Assembly: GCA_938033975.1 (NCBI GenBank)
Contig: CALHKJ010000200.1
Location: 1 to 15,462 of the forward strand
Reading direction: 5' to 3'
DNA length: 15,462 nt
From: an uncultured Saprospiraceae bacterium
Lineage (GTDB): Bacteria; Bacteroidota; Bacteroidia; Chitinophagales; Saprospiraceae
Made by a program: the position numbers and the translations under genes. Every line of letters starts with the position of its first letter. Positions within the stretch are counted from its first letter, which is position 1. Positions 1 to 6,679 of the stretch are shown here, one piece after another. The notes below the pieces were generated by a model. That model had not been told where the DNA came from. It saw only the letters and a program-made list of their open reading frames with translations, and searched no databases.

Positions 1-879
1 ACAGAGTATGAATCATTTATGGAATATCTGCCAAAAGAAATGCATAGCAAGGTTGTTTCGGCAGAGGGTCTTGCGATAGCATGGTTAGAAACTAGGAGTC
101 AAAAAGAATTAGAATTATATCCAGTCGTTTGTCAAATTGGTCATAAGATTATTGATGAAGCTTTTTCATCTAAGGTCATAACTCCTGGAGCGACAGCCAC
201 TGAAGATGTCGTCTGGTGGCTGAGAGACCGTGTTCGAAGCTTAGGTCTTGATACCTGGTTTCATCCTACAGTATCTATTCAAAGGGCTTCTCCAGAAAAT
301 TTTGATCACTTGAGAACCTTTTCTAAAAGACCAACTAGACAGGTGATAGAAAAAGGAGATTTACTCCATGTTGATTTTGGAATTAGTTACTTGAGATTAA
401 ACTCAGATCAACAACAACATTTTTATGTTTTAAAAGATGGTGAAATAGATGTTCCAAAATCTCTGAAGTTGGCCTTTGAAAATTCAAATCGGCTACAAGA
501 TATTTTGACATCCAACTTTAAAGATGGAGCAACAGGAAATCAAATTCTGCTCAACTCATTAGCAACAGCTAAAGAGGAAGGTCTTAATCCTAGCATCTAT
601 ACTCATCCAATTGGGACTCATGGACATGCTGCTGGTCCCACTATTGGTATGTGGGACCAACAAGAAGGGGTAAAAGGAAGAGGGGATTATCCGCTCTTCA
701 GAAATACTGCCTATTCAATCGAGTTAAATACCTCAACAGAAATTCCAGAATGGAACAAAATAATTAGAATTATGCTTGAAGAGGATGCAATATTTGGAGA
801 TGATGGTATTTATTATATTGATGGAAGACAAGATGAAATACAAACCATCCCCAGGCATAATCTGAGGGATGACCATTAA
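1..879 (+). CDS. M24-family metallopeptidase (Xaa-Pro aminopeptidase-like), 5' end outside window
   Basis: This is the C-terminal catalytic part of a 'pita-bread' fold metallopeptidase that probably removes an N-terminal residue preceding proline. The frame is open from base 1 (codons aca gag tat gaa...), so the ATG at 19 is very likely internal and the protein starts upstream; full-length relatives are usually over 400 residues. Counting from that ATG, the five dinuclear-metal ligands are visible in order: D119 (HVDFG), D130 (LNSD), a His in the THPIGTHGHAAG stretch (196-205), E235 (YSIELN) and E255 (MLEED). No signal peptide can be judged because the N terminus is missing. The catalytic half is intact, so I see no sign of a pseudogene. 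The gene stands alone; the next gene starts 89 nt downstream. Family assignment is secure. The Xaa-Pro specificity is inferred from the family. Confidence 0.88.
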   Translation, partial: TEYESFMEYLPKEMHSKVVSAEGLAIAWLETRSQKELELYPVVCQIGHKIIDEAFSSKVITPGATATEDVVWWLRDRVRSLGLDTWFHPTVSIQRASPENFDHLRTFSKRPTRQVIEKGDLLHVDFGISYLRLNSDQQQHFYVLKDGEIDVPKSLKLAFENSNRLQDILTSNFKDGATGNQILLNSLATAKEEGLNPSIYTHPIGTHGHAAGPTIGMWDQQEGVKGRGDYPLFRNTAYSIELNTSTEIPEWNKIIRIMLEEDAIFGDDGIYYIDGRQDEIQTIPRHNLRDDH

Positions 880-968
880 TCAAATGATTAGTATTTAAAT
901 TTATTTAGCTTACTATTGCCTGTTTGTTTTCATCTGTTTATTGTCTTTTCGATTTCAACAAATACAAT

Positions 969-1526
969 ATGAAAGAAGAAGAACTTCAAAAATTAAAATT
1001 TCCAATTGGTAAATTTCACTACCCAAAAGAAATCACAGAAGAATTAAAAACTAGTTGGATAAGGATTTTAGGAGAATTGCCAAACCAGTTAGAAGATCAG
1101 TTAAGTGGAATTTCAAAGGAGCAACTTGACTTTGCATATAGACCGGATGGGTGGAGTGTGAAGCAAGTTATACATCATTTAGCTGACAGTCATATGAATG
1201 CCTTTATAAGGACAAAAATGGCAATCACAGAGGAAGCACCAATTATTAAGGCATATTATGAAAGACGCTTTGCAGAATTACCTGATGCGAATAATTACAA
1301 TATCGAATCAAGTCTTATGATTCTTAGAGGTGTGCATGCTAGATTTACAACATTACTAAAGTCCTTGGATATTGAAGGATTTTCGAAGACTTATATACAT
1401 CCAGAAAGTAAACGAACCTATAGAGTGGATGCTGTTCTTGCATTGTATGCTTGGCATTCGATGCATCACCTAGGGCATATAAGACAAGCACTTACTTCGA
1501 AAGGTGAATATAATTCTGAAAAGTAG
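969..1526 (+). CDS. YfiT/BstA-type bacillithiol transferase (DinB superfamily)
   Basis: A 185-residue cytosolic protein of the DinB/YfiT four-helix-bundle, metal-dependent enzymes. Its Bacillus relative YfiT/BstA transfers bacillithiol to electrophiles. The match to YfiT is recognisable along its whole length: the N-terminal FPIGKF block (11-16), YRPDGWSVKQVIHHLADSH (57-75) and the C-terminal YAWHSMHHLGHI (160-171). The metal triad is expected to be one His of H69/H70 plus H163 and H167, reproducing the spacing in YfiT. I chose the ATG at 969 because the conserved PIGKF block starts about ten residues after it. A TTG at 924 would add 15 residues unlike the family. A bacillithiol role is plausible, since some Bacteroidota make this thiol, but no bsh gene is present here to support it. 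Other thiol cofactors or simple hydrolase activity remain possible. Confidence 0.87.
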   Translation: MKEEELQKLKFPIGKFHYPKEITEELKTSWIRILGELPNQLEDQLSGISKEQLDFAYRPDGWSVKQVIHHLADSHMNAFIRTKMAITEEAPIIKAYYERRFAELPDANNYNIESSLMILRGVHARFTTLLKSLDIEGFSKTYIHPESKRTYRVDAVLALYAWHSMHHLGHIRQALTSKGEYNSEK

Positions 1527-1743
1527 GAACTAATTTTATTGATATTAAGTTCTGATGGTATAATAAAGCTACATACCAACTGAATAATTTGTATCTTTAT
1601 TAAGGTCAGAACAATTCCATACCAATGAAGTAAGGTGTTTTCTGATTATTTTATTTTTTTTATTTACTTATTGGGAACTCAAGAGTTGTTTTGTTATCAG
1701 GTAATAAAGTATCCGCGAAATTCTCATTATTAACTTTTATTAC

Positions 1744-2028
1744 ATGAATATTTTTGTTGCAAAGCTGTCTTACAATACTCAAGAGGATACGCTAAGACAG
1801 TCATTTGAAGCTTTTGGTGAAGTGGAAAGTGTTAAAATTATTTTCGACAAGTATGAAGGCCGATCAAAAGGTTTTGGTTTTGTTGAAATGCCGAACGATG
1901 CGGAAGCATTGGTAGCCATCGATGAACTGAATGATTCAGAATTAGATGGTAGAACTATCGTTGTTAAAAAGGCTAGACCAAAGTCTGATAATGATAGAAG
2001 AGACGGCGGAGGAAGAGGAAGATATTAG
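1744..2028 (+). CDS. Small RRM-type RNA-binding protein
   Basis: A 94-residue protein made of one RNA recognition motif plus a short basic, glycine-rich tail. RNP2 is IFVAKL (3-8) and RNP1 is KGFGFVEM (42-49), with the aromatic residues that stack on RNA bases in place. The tail (about 80-94) carries DRRDGGGRGRY, like the tails of cyanobacterial and Bacteroidota Rbp proteins. Such proteins bind single-stranded RNA and are often stress- or cold-regulated; that regulation is known for relatives and only inferred here. The gene is monocistronic. It is preceded by a 217-nt non-coding stretch and followed by a strong terminator at 2061-2090. In that leader I see only weak inverted repeats (for example TGGTAT near 1556 with ATACCA near 1573) and no clear TAnnTTTG promoter. 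RNA targets are unknown. Confidence 0.93.
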   Translation: MNIFVAKLSYNTQEDTLRQSFEAFGEVESVKIIFDKYEGRSKGFGFVEMPNDAEALVAIDELNDSELDGRTIVVKKARPKSDNDRRDGGGRGRY

Positions 2029-2060
2029 TATACGTTAAATATAGATATCGATCTGTACTT

Positions 2061-2090
2061 AAAGGTCCATCTCAACGGTGGACCTTTTTT
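2061..2090 (+). terminator. Rho-independent terminator of the RRM gene
   Basis: A perfect 9-bp stem, AAAGGTCCA (2061-2069) with TGGACCTTT (2079-2087), encloses a 9-nt loop and runs into a T tract ending at 2090. It lies 33 nt after the RRM stop codon. It is the only hairpin in the window with both a GC-containing perfect stem and a T run, and it separates the RRM gene from the ridA-like/lysA unit. Confidence 0.88.
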
Positions 2091-2094
2091 ATTT

Positions 2095-2102
2095 TACCTT
2101 TG
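2095..2102 (+). promoter_or_regulatory. Candidate Bacteroidota -7 element (TAnnTTTG) before the ridA-like gene
   Basis: TACCTTTG matches the phylum's TAnnTTTG consensus exactly. It lies just downstream of the preceding terminator and would give a 5' leader of roughly 40-45 nt before the ATG at 2153. No convincing TTTG -33 box is visible at the usual distance, because that position falls inside the terminator hairpin. The placement is sensible, but such an octamer can occur by chance in AT-rich DNA. Confidence 0.4.
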
Positions 2103-2152
2103 ATACATTCAATATTATTTCAGTTCGTATCTTCGAATCTTAATGCAGATTA

Positions 2153-2563
2153 ATGAAAGGAAAAACTTTAACTCATAAGGCGACTCCAAGGGGATCCTAT
2201 TCTCATATTAGGAAAGCAGGTAACTTTTATTTTGTTTCAGGTACTAGTTCTAGAAACAAGGATAATACCTTTGCTGGTGTGCACAAGATTGATGAGATGG
2301 GGACAATGCTTCTTGATATAAAGGATCAAACTAAGGCTGTGATTGAGAATATTAAAGATATCCTAGAATCCGAAAATCTTGATTTATCTCATGTTGTAGA
2401 TGTTACAAGCTTTCTTGTAAATATGAATGATTTTGCTGGCTACAATCAGATATTTAAAGAATATTTTGGAGAAATCAAACCAGCAAGAACCACAGTTGCT
2501 GTCCATCAATTACCACATCCTAATCTTGTAGTTGAAATCAAGGTTGTAGCATACAAAGAATAA
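2153..2563 (+). CDS. RidA-family protein resembling 2-aminomuconate deaminase
   Basis: A 136-residue single-domain protein of the RidA/YjgF/UK114 family, which forms trimers and hydrolyses enamine/imine intermediates. The conserved active-site Arg (R112 in KPARTTVAV) and the late Glu (E128 in VVEIKVVAY) are present. Beyond the general family features, FVSGTSSRNKDNTFAGV (27-43), DVTSFLVNMNDFAGYN (83-98) and VHQLPHPNLVVEIK (117-130) recall the deaminase of 2-aminomuconate pathways (NbaF/AmnD type), which converts 2-aminomuconate to 4-oxalocrotonate in tryptophan/kynurenine or nitroaromatic breakdown. No other gene of such a pathway is nearby. The next gene, lysA, begins after a 7-nt gap, so co-transcription is likely. 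A housekeeping imine deaminase protecting PLP enzymes is the main alternative. Family is certain; substrate is moderately supported. Confidence 0.85.
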   Translation: MKGKTLTHKATPRGSYSHIRKAGNFYFVSGTSSRNKDNTFAGVHKIDEMGTMLLDIKDQTKAVIENIKDILESENLDLSHVVDVTSFLVNMNDFAGYNQIFKEYFGEIKPARTTVAVHQLPHPNLVVEIKVVAYKE

Positions 2564-2570
2564 TTATAAC

Positions 2571-3770
2571 ATGTCAGATTTATTTTTAAAATTAGCAAAG
2601 GAGCATGGAGCTCCTCTTTACGTTTATGATGCAGATATCATTGAGCAAAAATATAATGAATTCACATCTGCTTTCGATGTACCTAAATTAGATATTCATT
2701 ATGCTTGTAAAGCACTTACCAACATATCAGTGCTTTCTTTTCTTAAATCCTTAGGTTCTAAATTGGATTGTGTTTCTGTTCAAGAAATTCAATTAGGTAT
2801 TAAGGCAGGTTTCCAGCCAGAAGATATCATGTTTACTCCTAATGGCGTAGGTGAAGTTGAATATGATGATGCAATTTCATATGGTGTCAACATCAATGTA
2901 GATAACCTTCAGATGCTGGAATATTTGGGAAGCACTTATCCTGATCTAAAGTTGTGTGTTAGAATTAATCCACATTTGATGGGTGGGGGCAATAGTAAAA
3001 TTTCGGTTGGACATATTGATTCTAAGTTTGGAATTTCGATTCACCAAATGCCCTTGGTTCATCGATTAGCAAACAAGTATGGAATAGTTATTAATGGGAT
3101 TCATGTTCATACTGGCTCTGATATTCATGACGGAGACGTATTTATTCGTGCTGCTGAATTAATTTTAGGAGCGGGAGAATCGTTTGAAGATCTAGAATAC
3201 ATTGACTTTGGAAGTGGATTTAAAGTGGCTTATAAGCCAAATGATTTTTACACGGATATCAAAAAGTTTGGATCAAAATTTAGTGAGGTATTTAATGATT
3301 TTTGTGACAGGATGGGGAAGAGCTTTACCCTAAAGTTTGAGCCAGGTAAATTCTTAGTGAGTGAATCTGGAAGTTTTCTCACTTCCGTAAATGTGATTAA
3401 GCAAACCACTGCATGTACTTTTGTGCATGTTGATTCTGGTTTTAATCATCTTATTAGACCTATGTTCTATGATAGTTATCATCATATTGAAAATCTTTCA
3501 AACCCCAATGGAGATGACAAATTATACAATGTGGTAGGTTACATCTGTGAGTCAGATACTTTTGCAAATGATAGAATTATTTCTGAAGTGAGAAAAGGAG
3601 ATATACTACGTTTTAAAAATGCTGGAGCATATTGCTTTACCATGTCATCTAACTATAATTCAAGATATAGACCACCTGAGGTATTAATTAGAGAAGGCAA
3701 ATCATATCTAATTAGAGAAAGAGAAAAAATAGAAGATTTATTAAAGGGTCAAAACCTTATTCAATTTTAA
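2571..3770 (+). CDS. lysA: Diaminopimelate decarboxylase
   Basis: A 399-residue fold-III PLP enzyme that catalyses the last step of lysine biosynthesis, meso-diaminopimelate to L-lysine plus CO2, in the cytosol. The PLP-binding lysine is K47 in HYACKALTN. The barrel motifs follow: VHTGSD (179-184, with H180), the glycine-rich GSGF (214-217), EPGK (257-260), RPMFYDSYHH (296-305, substrate and PLP contacts) and the dimer-interface CESD (326-329). NAGAYCFTMSSNYNSRYRP (350-368) completes the C-terminal sheet. Length and motif order are normal for the family. Lys instead of Arg in EPGR is, from memory, usual in Bacteroidota LysA rather than a defect. It sits between the ridA-like gene (7-nt gap) and the DUF983 gene (3-nt gap), suggesting one transcript. 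An ornithine-decarboxylase-like specificity is unlikely given the CESDTFA and RPM motifs. Confidence 0.95.
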   Translation: MSDLFLKLAKEHGAPLYVYDADIIEQKYNEFTSAFDVPKLDIHYACKALTNISVLSFLKSLGSKLDCVSVQEIQLGIKAGFQPEDIMFTPNGVGEVEYDDAISYGVNINVDNLQMLEYLGSTYPDLKLCVRINPHLMGGGNSKISVGHIDSKFGISIHQMPLVHRLANKYGIVINGIHVHTGSDIHDGDVFIRAAELILGAGESFEDLEYIDFGSGFKVAYKPNDFYTDIKKFGSKFSEVFNDFCDRMGKSFTLKFEPGKFLVSESGSFLTSVNVIKQTTACTFVHVDSGFNHLIRPMFYDSYHHIENLSNPNGDDKLYNVVGYICESDTFANDRIISEVRKGDILRFKNAGAYCFTMSSNYNSRYRPPEVLIREGKSYLIREREKIEDLLKGQNLIQF

Positions 3771-3773
3771 CCA

Positions 3774-4139
3774 ATGCTAAAATGGTTTGCAAGTAGCTGG
3801 AGATATAAATGTCCAAGATGTCGAAGTGCTGAAATGTTCAAGACCCCTCTTGATATTAAAAAGCCCTTAGAAATGCATAAGAATTGCTCTCATTGCAATT
3901 TGAACTTTGAGCCTGAACCTGGTTTTTACTTTGGGGCCATGTTTATCTCTTATATTATTACAGGTTTTCTTTTTTTAAGCATTGCTCTTTTGTTGGTGTT
4001 TTATTTCAAATGGTCCGTCAATGCAGCCATGCTGATTGTAATTTTGGTAGGTATCTTAATATTTCTAAAAATACTAAGAGTATCTAGATCAATTTACATT
4101 CATATGCTCGTAAAATTTGAGCCTAAAAGGGCCAAATAA
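3774..4139 (+). CDS. DUF983 membrane protein with N-terminal zinc ribbon
   Basis: A 121-residue protein of the DUF983 family, function unknown. Two CxxC pairs, C13-x2-C16 (CPRC) and C38-x2-C41 (CSHC), form a likely zinc ribbon on the cytosolic side. The family block EPGFYFGAMFISY (48-60) leads into two hydrophobic segments, about 52-76 and 82-100, followed by a short basic tail. The start is only 3 nt after the lysA stop, so translation is probably coupled. The link to lysine synthesis could be simple hitch-hiking, as nothing in the protein suggests an enzyme. No clear terminator follows in the 125 nt before the sulfur cassette. Confidence 0.85.
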   Translation: MLKWFASSWRYKCPRCRSAEMFKTPLDIKKPLEMHKNCSHCNLNFEPEPGFYFGAMFISYIITGFLFLSIALLLVFYFKWSVNAAMLIVILVGILIFLKILRVSRSIYIHMLVKFEPKRAK

Positions 4140-4264
4140 TCTGTTATTTATTAAAACCTTAGGCTAGCTTTACCGTTAATTTTGTTGGAAAAACGATAAA
4201 AACAAGGTTTCATCAGAATTTTGGAAATTTGGCTTTATCTTGCAATTAAGTCCTGAATATAAGA

Positions 4265-5680
4265 ATGAAAGAAATCGAACAGATATATACTAATTGTCTT
4301 GCACAAGGTGCTTATTTCATTGAATCTAATGGAGAAGCTGCTGTGATTGACCCTTTACGTGAGACTCAACCATATTTAGATCGGGCTGAAAAATTAGGGG
4401 TAAAAATCAAATATATATTTGAAACTCATTTTCATGCTGATTTTGTTTCTGGGCACCTAGATTTAGCAAAAAAGACAGGAGCCACAATTATATATGGACC
4501 GAAAGCTGACACTAATTACGATATCCATAATGCTGCCGACGGGGAAGAATTTAAAATAGGAAATATCAAGATTAGAGCAATTCATACCCCTGGTCACACT
4601 CCAGAAAGCACAACTTATTTATTGATAGATGAAGACGGAAAAGAAACGGCAATCTTTACAGGTGACACTTTATTTATTGGAGATGTTGGAAGGCCAGACT
4701 TAGCTCAAAAAAATGGGGAAATTTCTGTTGAGGATTTAGCAGGCTGGTTGTTTGATTCTCTGCGTAACAAAATCATGGTTCTACCTGATGACGTCATCGT
4801 TTATCCAGCACACGGTCAAGGTTCTTCTTGCGGAAAAAATATGAGTAGCGAAACTTGGAGTACTTTAGGTGAGCAGAAAATCTCAAATTATGCTCTAAGA
4901 GCAGATATGACCAAAGAAGAATTCATAAAAGAAGTAACTGATGGATTGCAAGCACCACCACAATATTTCCCCAAAAATGCAAAACTAAATAAAATAGGTT
5001 ATGATAGTTTTGATGAAGTTATGGAAAGAGGCAACCAAGCTTTATCAGTAAGGGATTTCAGCCTATTGGCTGAACAAGATGATGTATTGATTCTAGATGT
5101 AAGGTCAAAAGAAGATTTCGTAAATGCTTATATCTCAGGATCTTGGTTTATTGGATTAGATGGAAGCTTTGCTCCTTGGGTTGGAACCATGATAAATGAT
5201 ATCGCTCAAAAAATAATTTTGGTTGCTCCAGTAGGACGAGAATTAGAAACCATTAAGCGCTTGTCAAGAGTAGGTTATGATAATACAATCGGATATTTAG
5301 AAGGTGGATTTAAATCTTGGCAAAAAGCTGGCGGAGAAATTCAAAAGATTGAAACCATAGGTTCCAATGAATTTCTGAAGGTTCTAAGAGATAATCCAAC
5401 TGTAAAAATATTAGATGTCAGAAAACCTGGAGAATTTAATACAAAGCATGTAAAAGGAGCTAAGAATTTTGCCTTAGACTTCATTCATGACAACATTTCA
5501 GAATTTGACGGAAATACAAAATATTACATTCATTGTAGGAGTGGTTACAGGTCAACAGTAGCTGCCAGCATTCTTCTAGATAAAGGTTATGATAACTTCA
5601 TAAATGTACAAGCAGCCTTCACAGACTTTGAAAACACTGACTGTGAGTTAGCTGGAAGTTGTCCAAGTTTAATTCAATAG
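4265..5680 (+). CDS. Persulfide dioxygenase-pseudorhodanese-rhodanese fusion (CstB/Blh type)
   Basis: A 471-residue cytosolic fusion. Residues 1-240 are a metallo-beta-lactamase fold of the persulfide dioxygenase class, with THFHAD (54-59), H111 in HTPGH, D134 in FTGD and H183 in YPAHG. The expected mononuclear iron ligands are H55, H111 and D134. SSCGKNMS (187-194), with C189, is typical of CstB/Blh-type enzymes. A first rhodanese domain (about 262-356) has lost its active-site Cys: the loop reads ILVAPVGRE (318-326). The second (about 366-456) keeps it as C424 in HCRSGYRS. This is the architecture of CstB, which oxidises glutathione- or CoA-like persulfides to sulfite and makes thiosulfate. 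Two further cysteines lie at the C terminus (C460, C466). It heads a cassette with two YeeE/YedE-type membrane proteins. No ArsR-type (BigR) or CsoR-type regulator is adjacent. Confidence 0.9.
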   Translation: MKEIEQIYTNCLAQGAYFIESNGEAAVIDPLRETQPYLDRAEKLGVKIKYIFETHFHADFVSGHLDLAKKTGATIIYGPKADTNYDIHNAADGEEFKIGNIKIRAIHTPGHTPESTTYLLIDEDGKETAIFTGDTLFIGDVGRPDLAQKNGEISVEDLAGWLFDSLRNKIMVLPDDVIVYPAHGQGSSCGKNMSSETWSTLGEQKISNYALRADMTKEEFIKEVTDGLQAPPQYFPKNAKLNKIGYDSFDEVMERGNQALSVRDFSLLAEQDDVLILDVRSKEDFVNAYISGSWFIGLDGSFAPWVGTMINDIAQKIILVAPVGRELETIKRLSRVGYDNTIGYLEGGFKSWQKAGGEIQKIETIGSNEFLKVLRDNPTVKILDVRKPGEFNTKHVKGAKNFALDFIHDNISEFDGNTKYYIHCRSGYRSTVAASILLDKGYDNFINVQAAFTDFENTDCELAGSCPSLIQ

Positions 5681-5699
5681 TATACATATAAAATATTTT

Positions 5700-6263
5700 A
5701 TGGAATTTATTAGTCAAGCATGGCATTGGTCCATATCAGGATTAGGCATTGTGTTAGTAATGTTCATTCTCATATATTCAGGTGAACGATTTGGTATTTC
5801 TAGTTCTTTCAGAGTGATGTGCTCTGCCATCAGTGGAAGAAAAGCAGGATCTTATTTTGATTATGATTGGAAGCAGCAAAGCTGGATGTTTTTATTCATT
5901 ATTGGAGCTATCTTAGGAGGATATATTTCAACCACTTTGTTGGCTGATCCTAATCCAGTTGCAATATCTCAAAACACAATTGCTGACTTAGGCCAAATTG
6001 GAATAGAAGCTCCTTCTAATGGACTACTTCCGGATAGTATTTTCAATTTTGATTTCTTGATGAGCCTTAAGGGATTTATATTATTAGTCGGAGGAGGATT
6101 TATGATAGGTTTTGGTACAAGATGGGCTGGGGGTTGTACTTCTGGTCATGCAATTTCTGGATTATCTAACTTACAACTACCTTCATTGGTTGCTGTAATT
6201 GGTTTCTTTATTGGTGGATTGACAACTACCTTTTTATTATTACCCTTAATACTATCATTATAA
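5700..6263 (+). CDS. YeeE/YedE-family sulfur transporter subunit (PmpA-like)
   Basis: A 187-residue integral membrane protein. The hallmark is GFGTRWAGGCTSGHAISGL (137-155), the Cys-containing half-motif of YeeE/YedE (TsuA-type) thiosulfate/sulfur permeases, with C146. A second cysteine, C41, lies in VMCSAIS. Hydrophobic segments run at about 12-27, 62-82, 120-140 and 160-184. At this size it is a half transporter; YeeE itself is about twice as long, so pairing with the next gene is expected. It follows the CstB-like gene by 19 nt and overlaps the next gene by 1 nt (TAATG). Related pairs in proteobacteria (PmpA/PmpB) lie next to the same type of MBL-rhodanese enzyme. The transported sulfur species is not known from the sequence. 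Confidence 0.85.
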   Translation: MEFISQAWHWSISGLGIVLVMFILIYSGERFGISSSFRVMCSAISGRKAGSYFDYDWKQQSWMFLFIIGAILGGYISTTLLADPNPVAISQNTIADLGQIGIEAPSNGLLPDSIFNFDFLMSLKGFILLVGGGFMIGFGTRWAGGCTSGHAISGLSNLQLPSLVAVIGFFIGGLTTTFLLLPLILSL

Positions 6264-6679
6264 TGAAGAGCAGGATATTAATCATTTTAGCAGGTATAAT
6301 CTTTGGCATCGTAATGACCAAATCTGAAGCTGTCTCTTGGTTTCGTATCCAAGAAATGTTTAGGTTTCAAAGTTTTCATATGTATGGAATCATAGGAGTT
6401 GCTTCCGTGGTAGGCGCAGTTATGTTCTTTTTGATGAAGAAATACAAGTTCAAGAACATTGATGGCGAAGTAGTTAAATTTGCTGAAAAGCCAAAAACCT
6501 ACATTGCTAGCATCGGTGGAGGAATTTTGTTTGGCCTTGGATGGGCTATGACAGGGGCGTGCCCAGGACCCTTGTATGTACTTATTGGAAATGGATACCT
6601 AGTCATTCTTGTTGTGATTCTGGCAGCTCTTTTTGGAACACTCACATATGGAAGACTAAAAAGCAAATTACCTCATTAA
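6263..6679 (+). CDS. YeeE/YedE-family partner subunit (DUF6691/PmpB-like)
   Basis: A 138-residue membrane protein that appears to be the second half of the split transporter. The motif GLGWAMTGACPGPLYVLIG (91-109) mirrors the Cys loop of the partner, with C100 as the only cysteine. Hydrophobic segments lie at about 5-18, 41-58, 82-97 and 112-128, with basic loops between. The ATG shares one base with the preceding stop (TAATG), so translational coupling is expected. The stop codon overlaps that of the convergent glycosidase gene by 4 nt (TTAA, 6676-6679), leaving no room for a terminator between the two. PmpB is used for comparison only; a role in carrying a sulfur compound is inferred from family and neighbours. 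Confidence 0.83.
   Translation: MKSRILIILAGIIFGIVMTKSEAVSWFRIQEMFRFQSFHMYGIIGVASVVGAVMFFLMKKYKFKNIDGEVVKFAEKPKTYIASIGGGILFGLGWAMTGACPGPLYVLIGNGYLVILVVILAALFGTLTYGRLKSKLPH

Noticed and set aside
874..889. TAATC-AAAT-GATTA hairpin after the M24 peptidase gene
   Set aside because: The stem is only 5 bp and almost entirely A/T, with no T run directly after it; too weak to call a terminator.
924..968. TTG-initiated 15-residue N-terminal extension of the bacillithiol transferase
   Set aside because: The extension (FSSVYCLFDF...) is unlike the family, and the ATG at 969 puts the PIGKF block at its usual place.
4236..4243. TATCTTGC upstream of the sulfur cassette as a -7 element
   Set aside because: It departs from TAnnTTTG at the end and has no -33 TTTG at a suitable distance; the cassette promoter remains unidentified.
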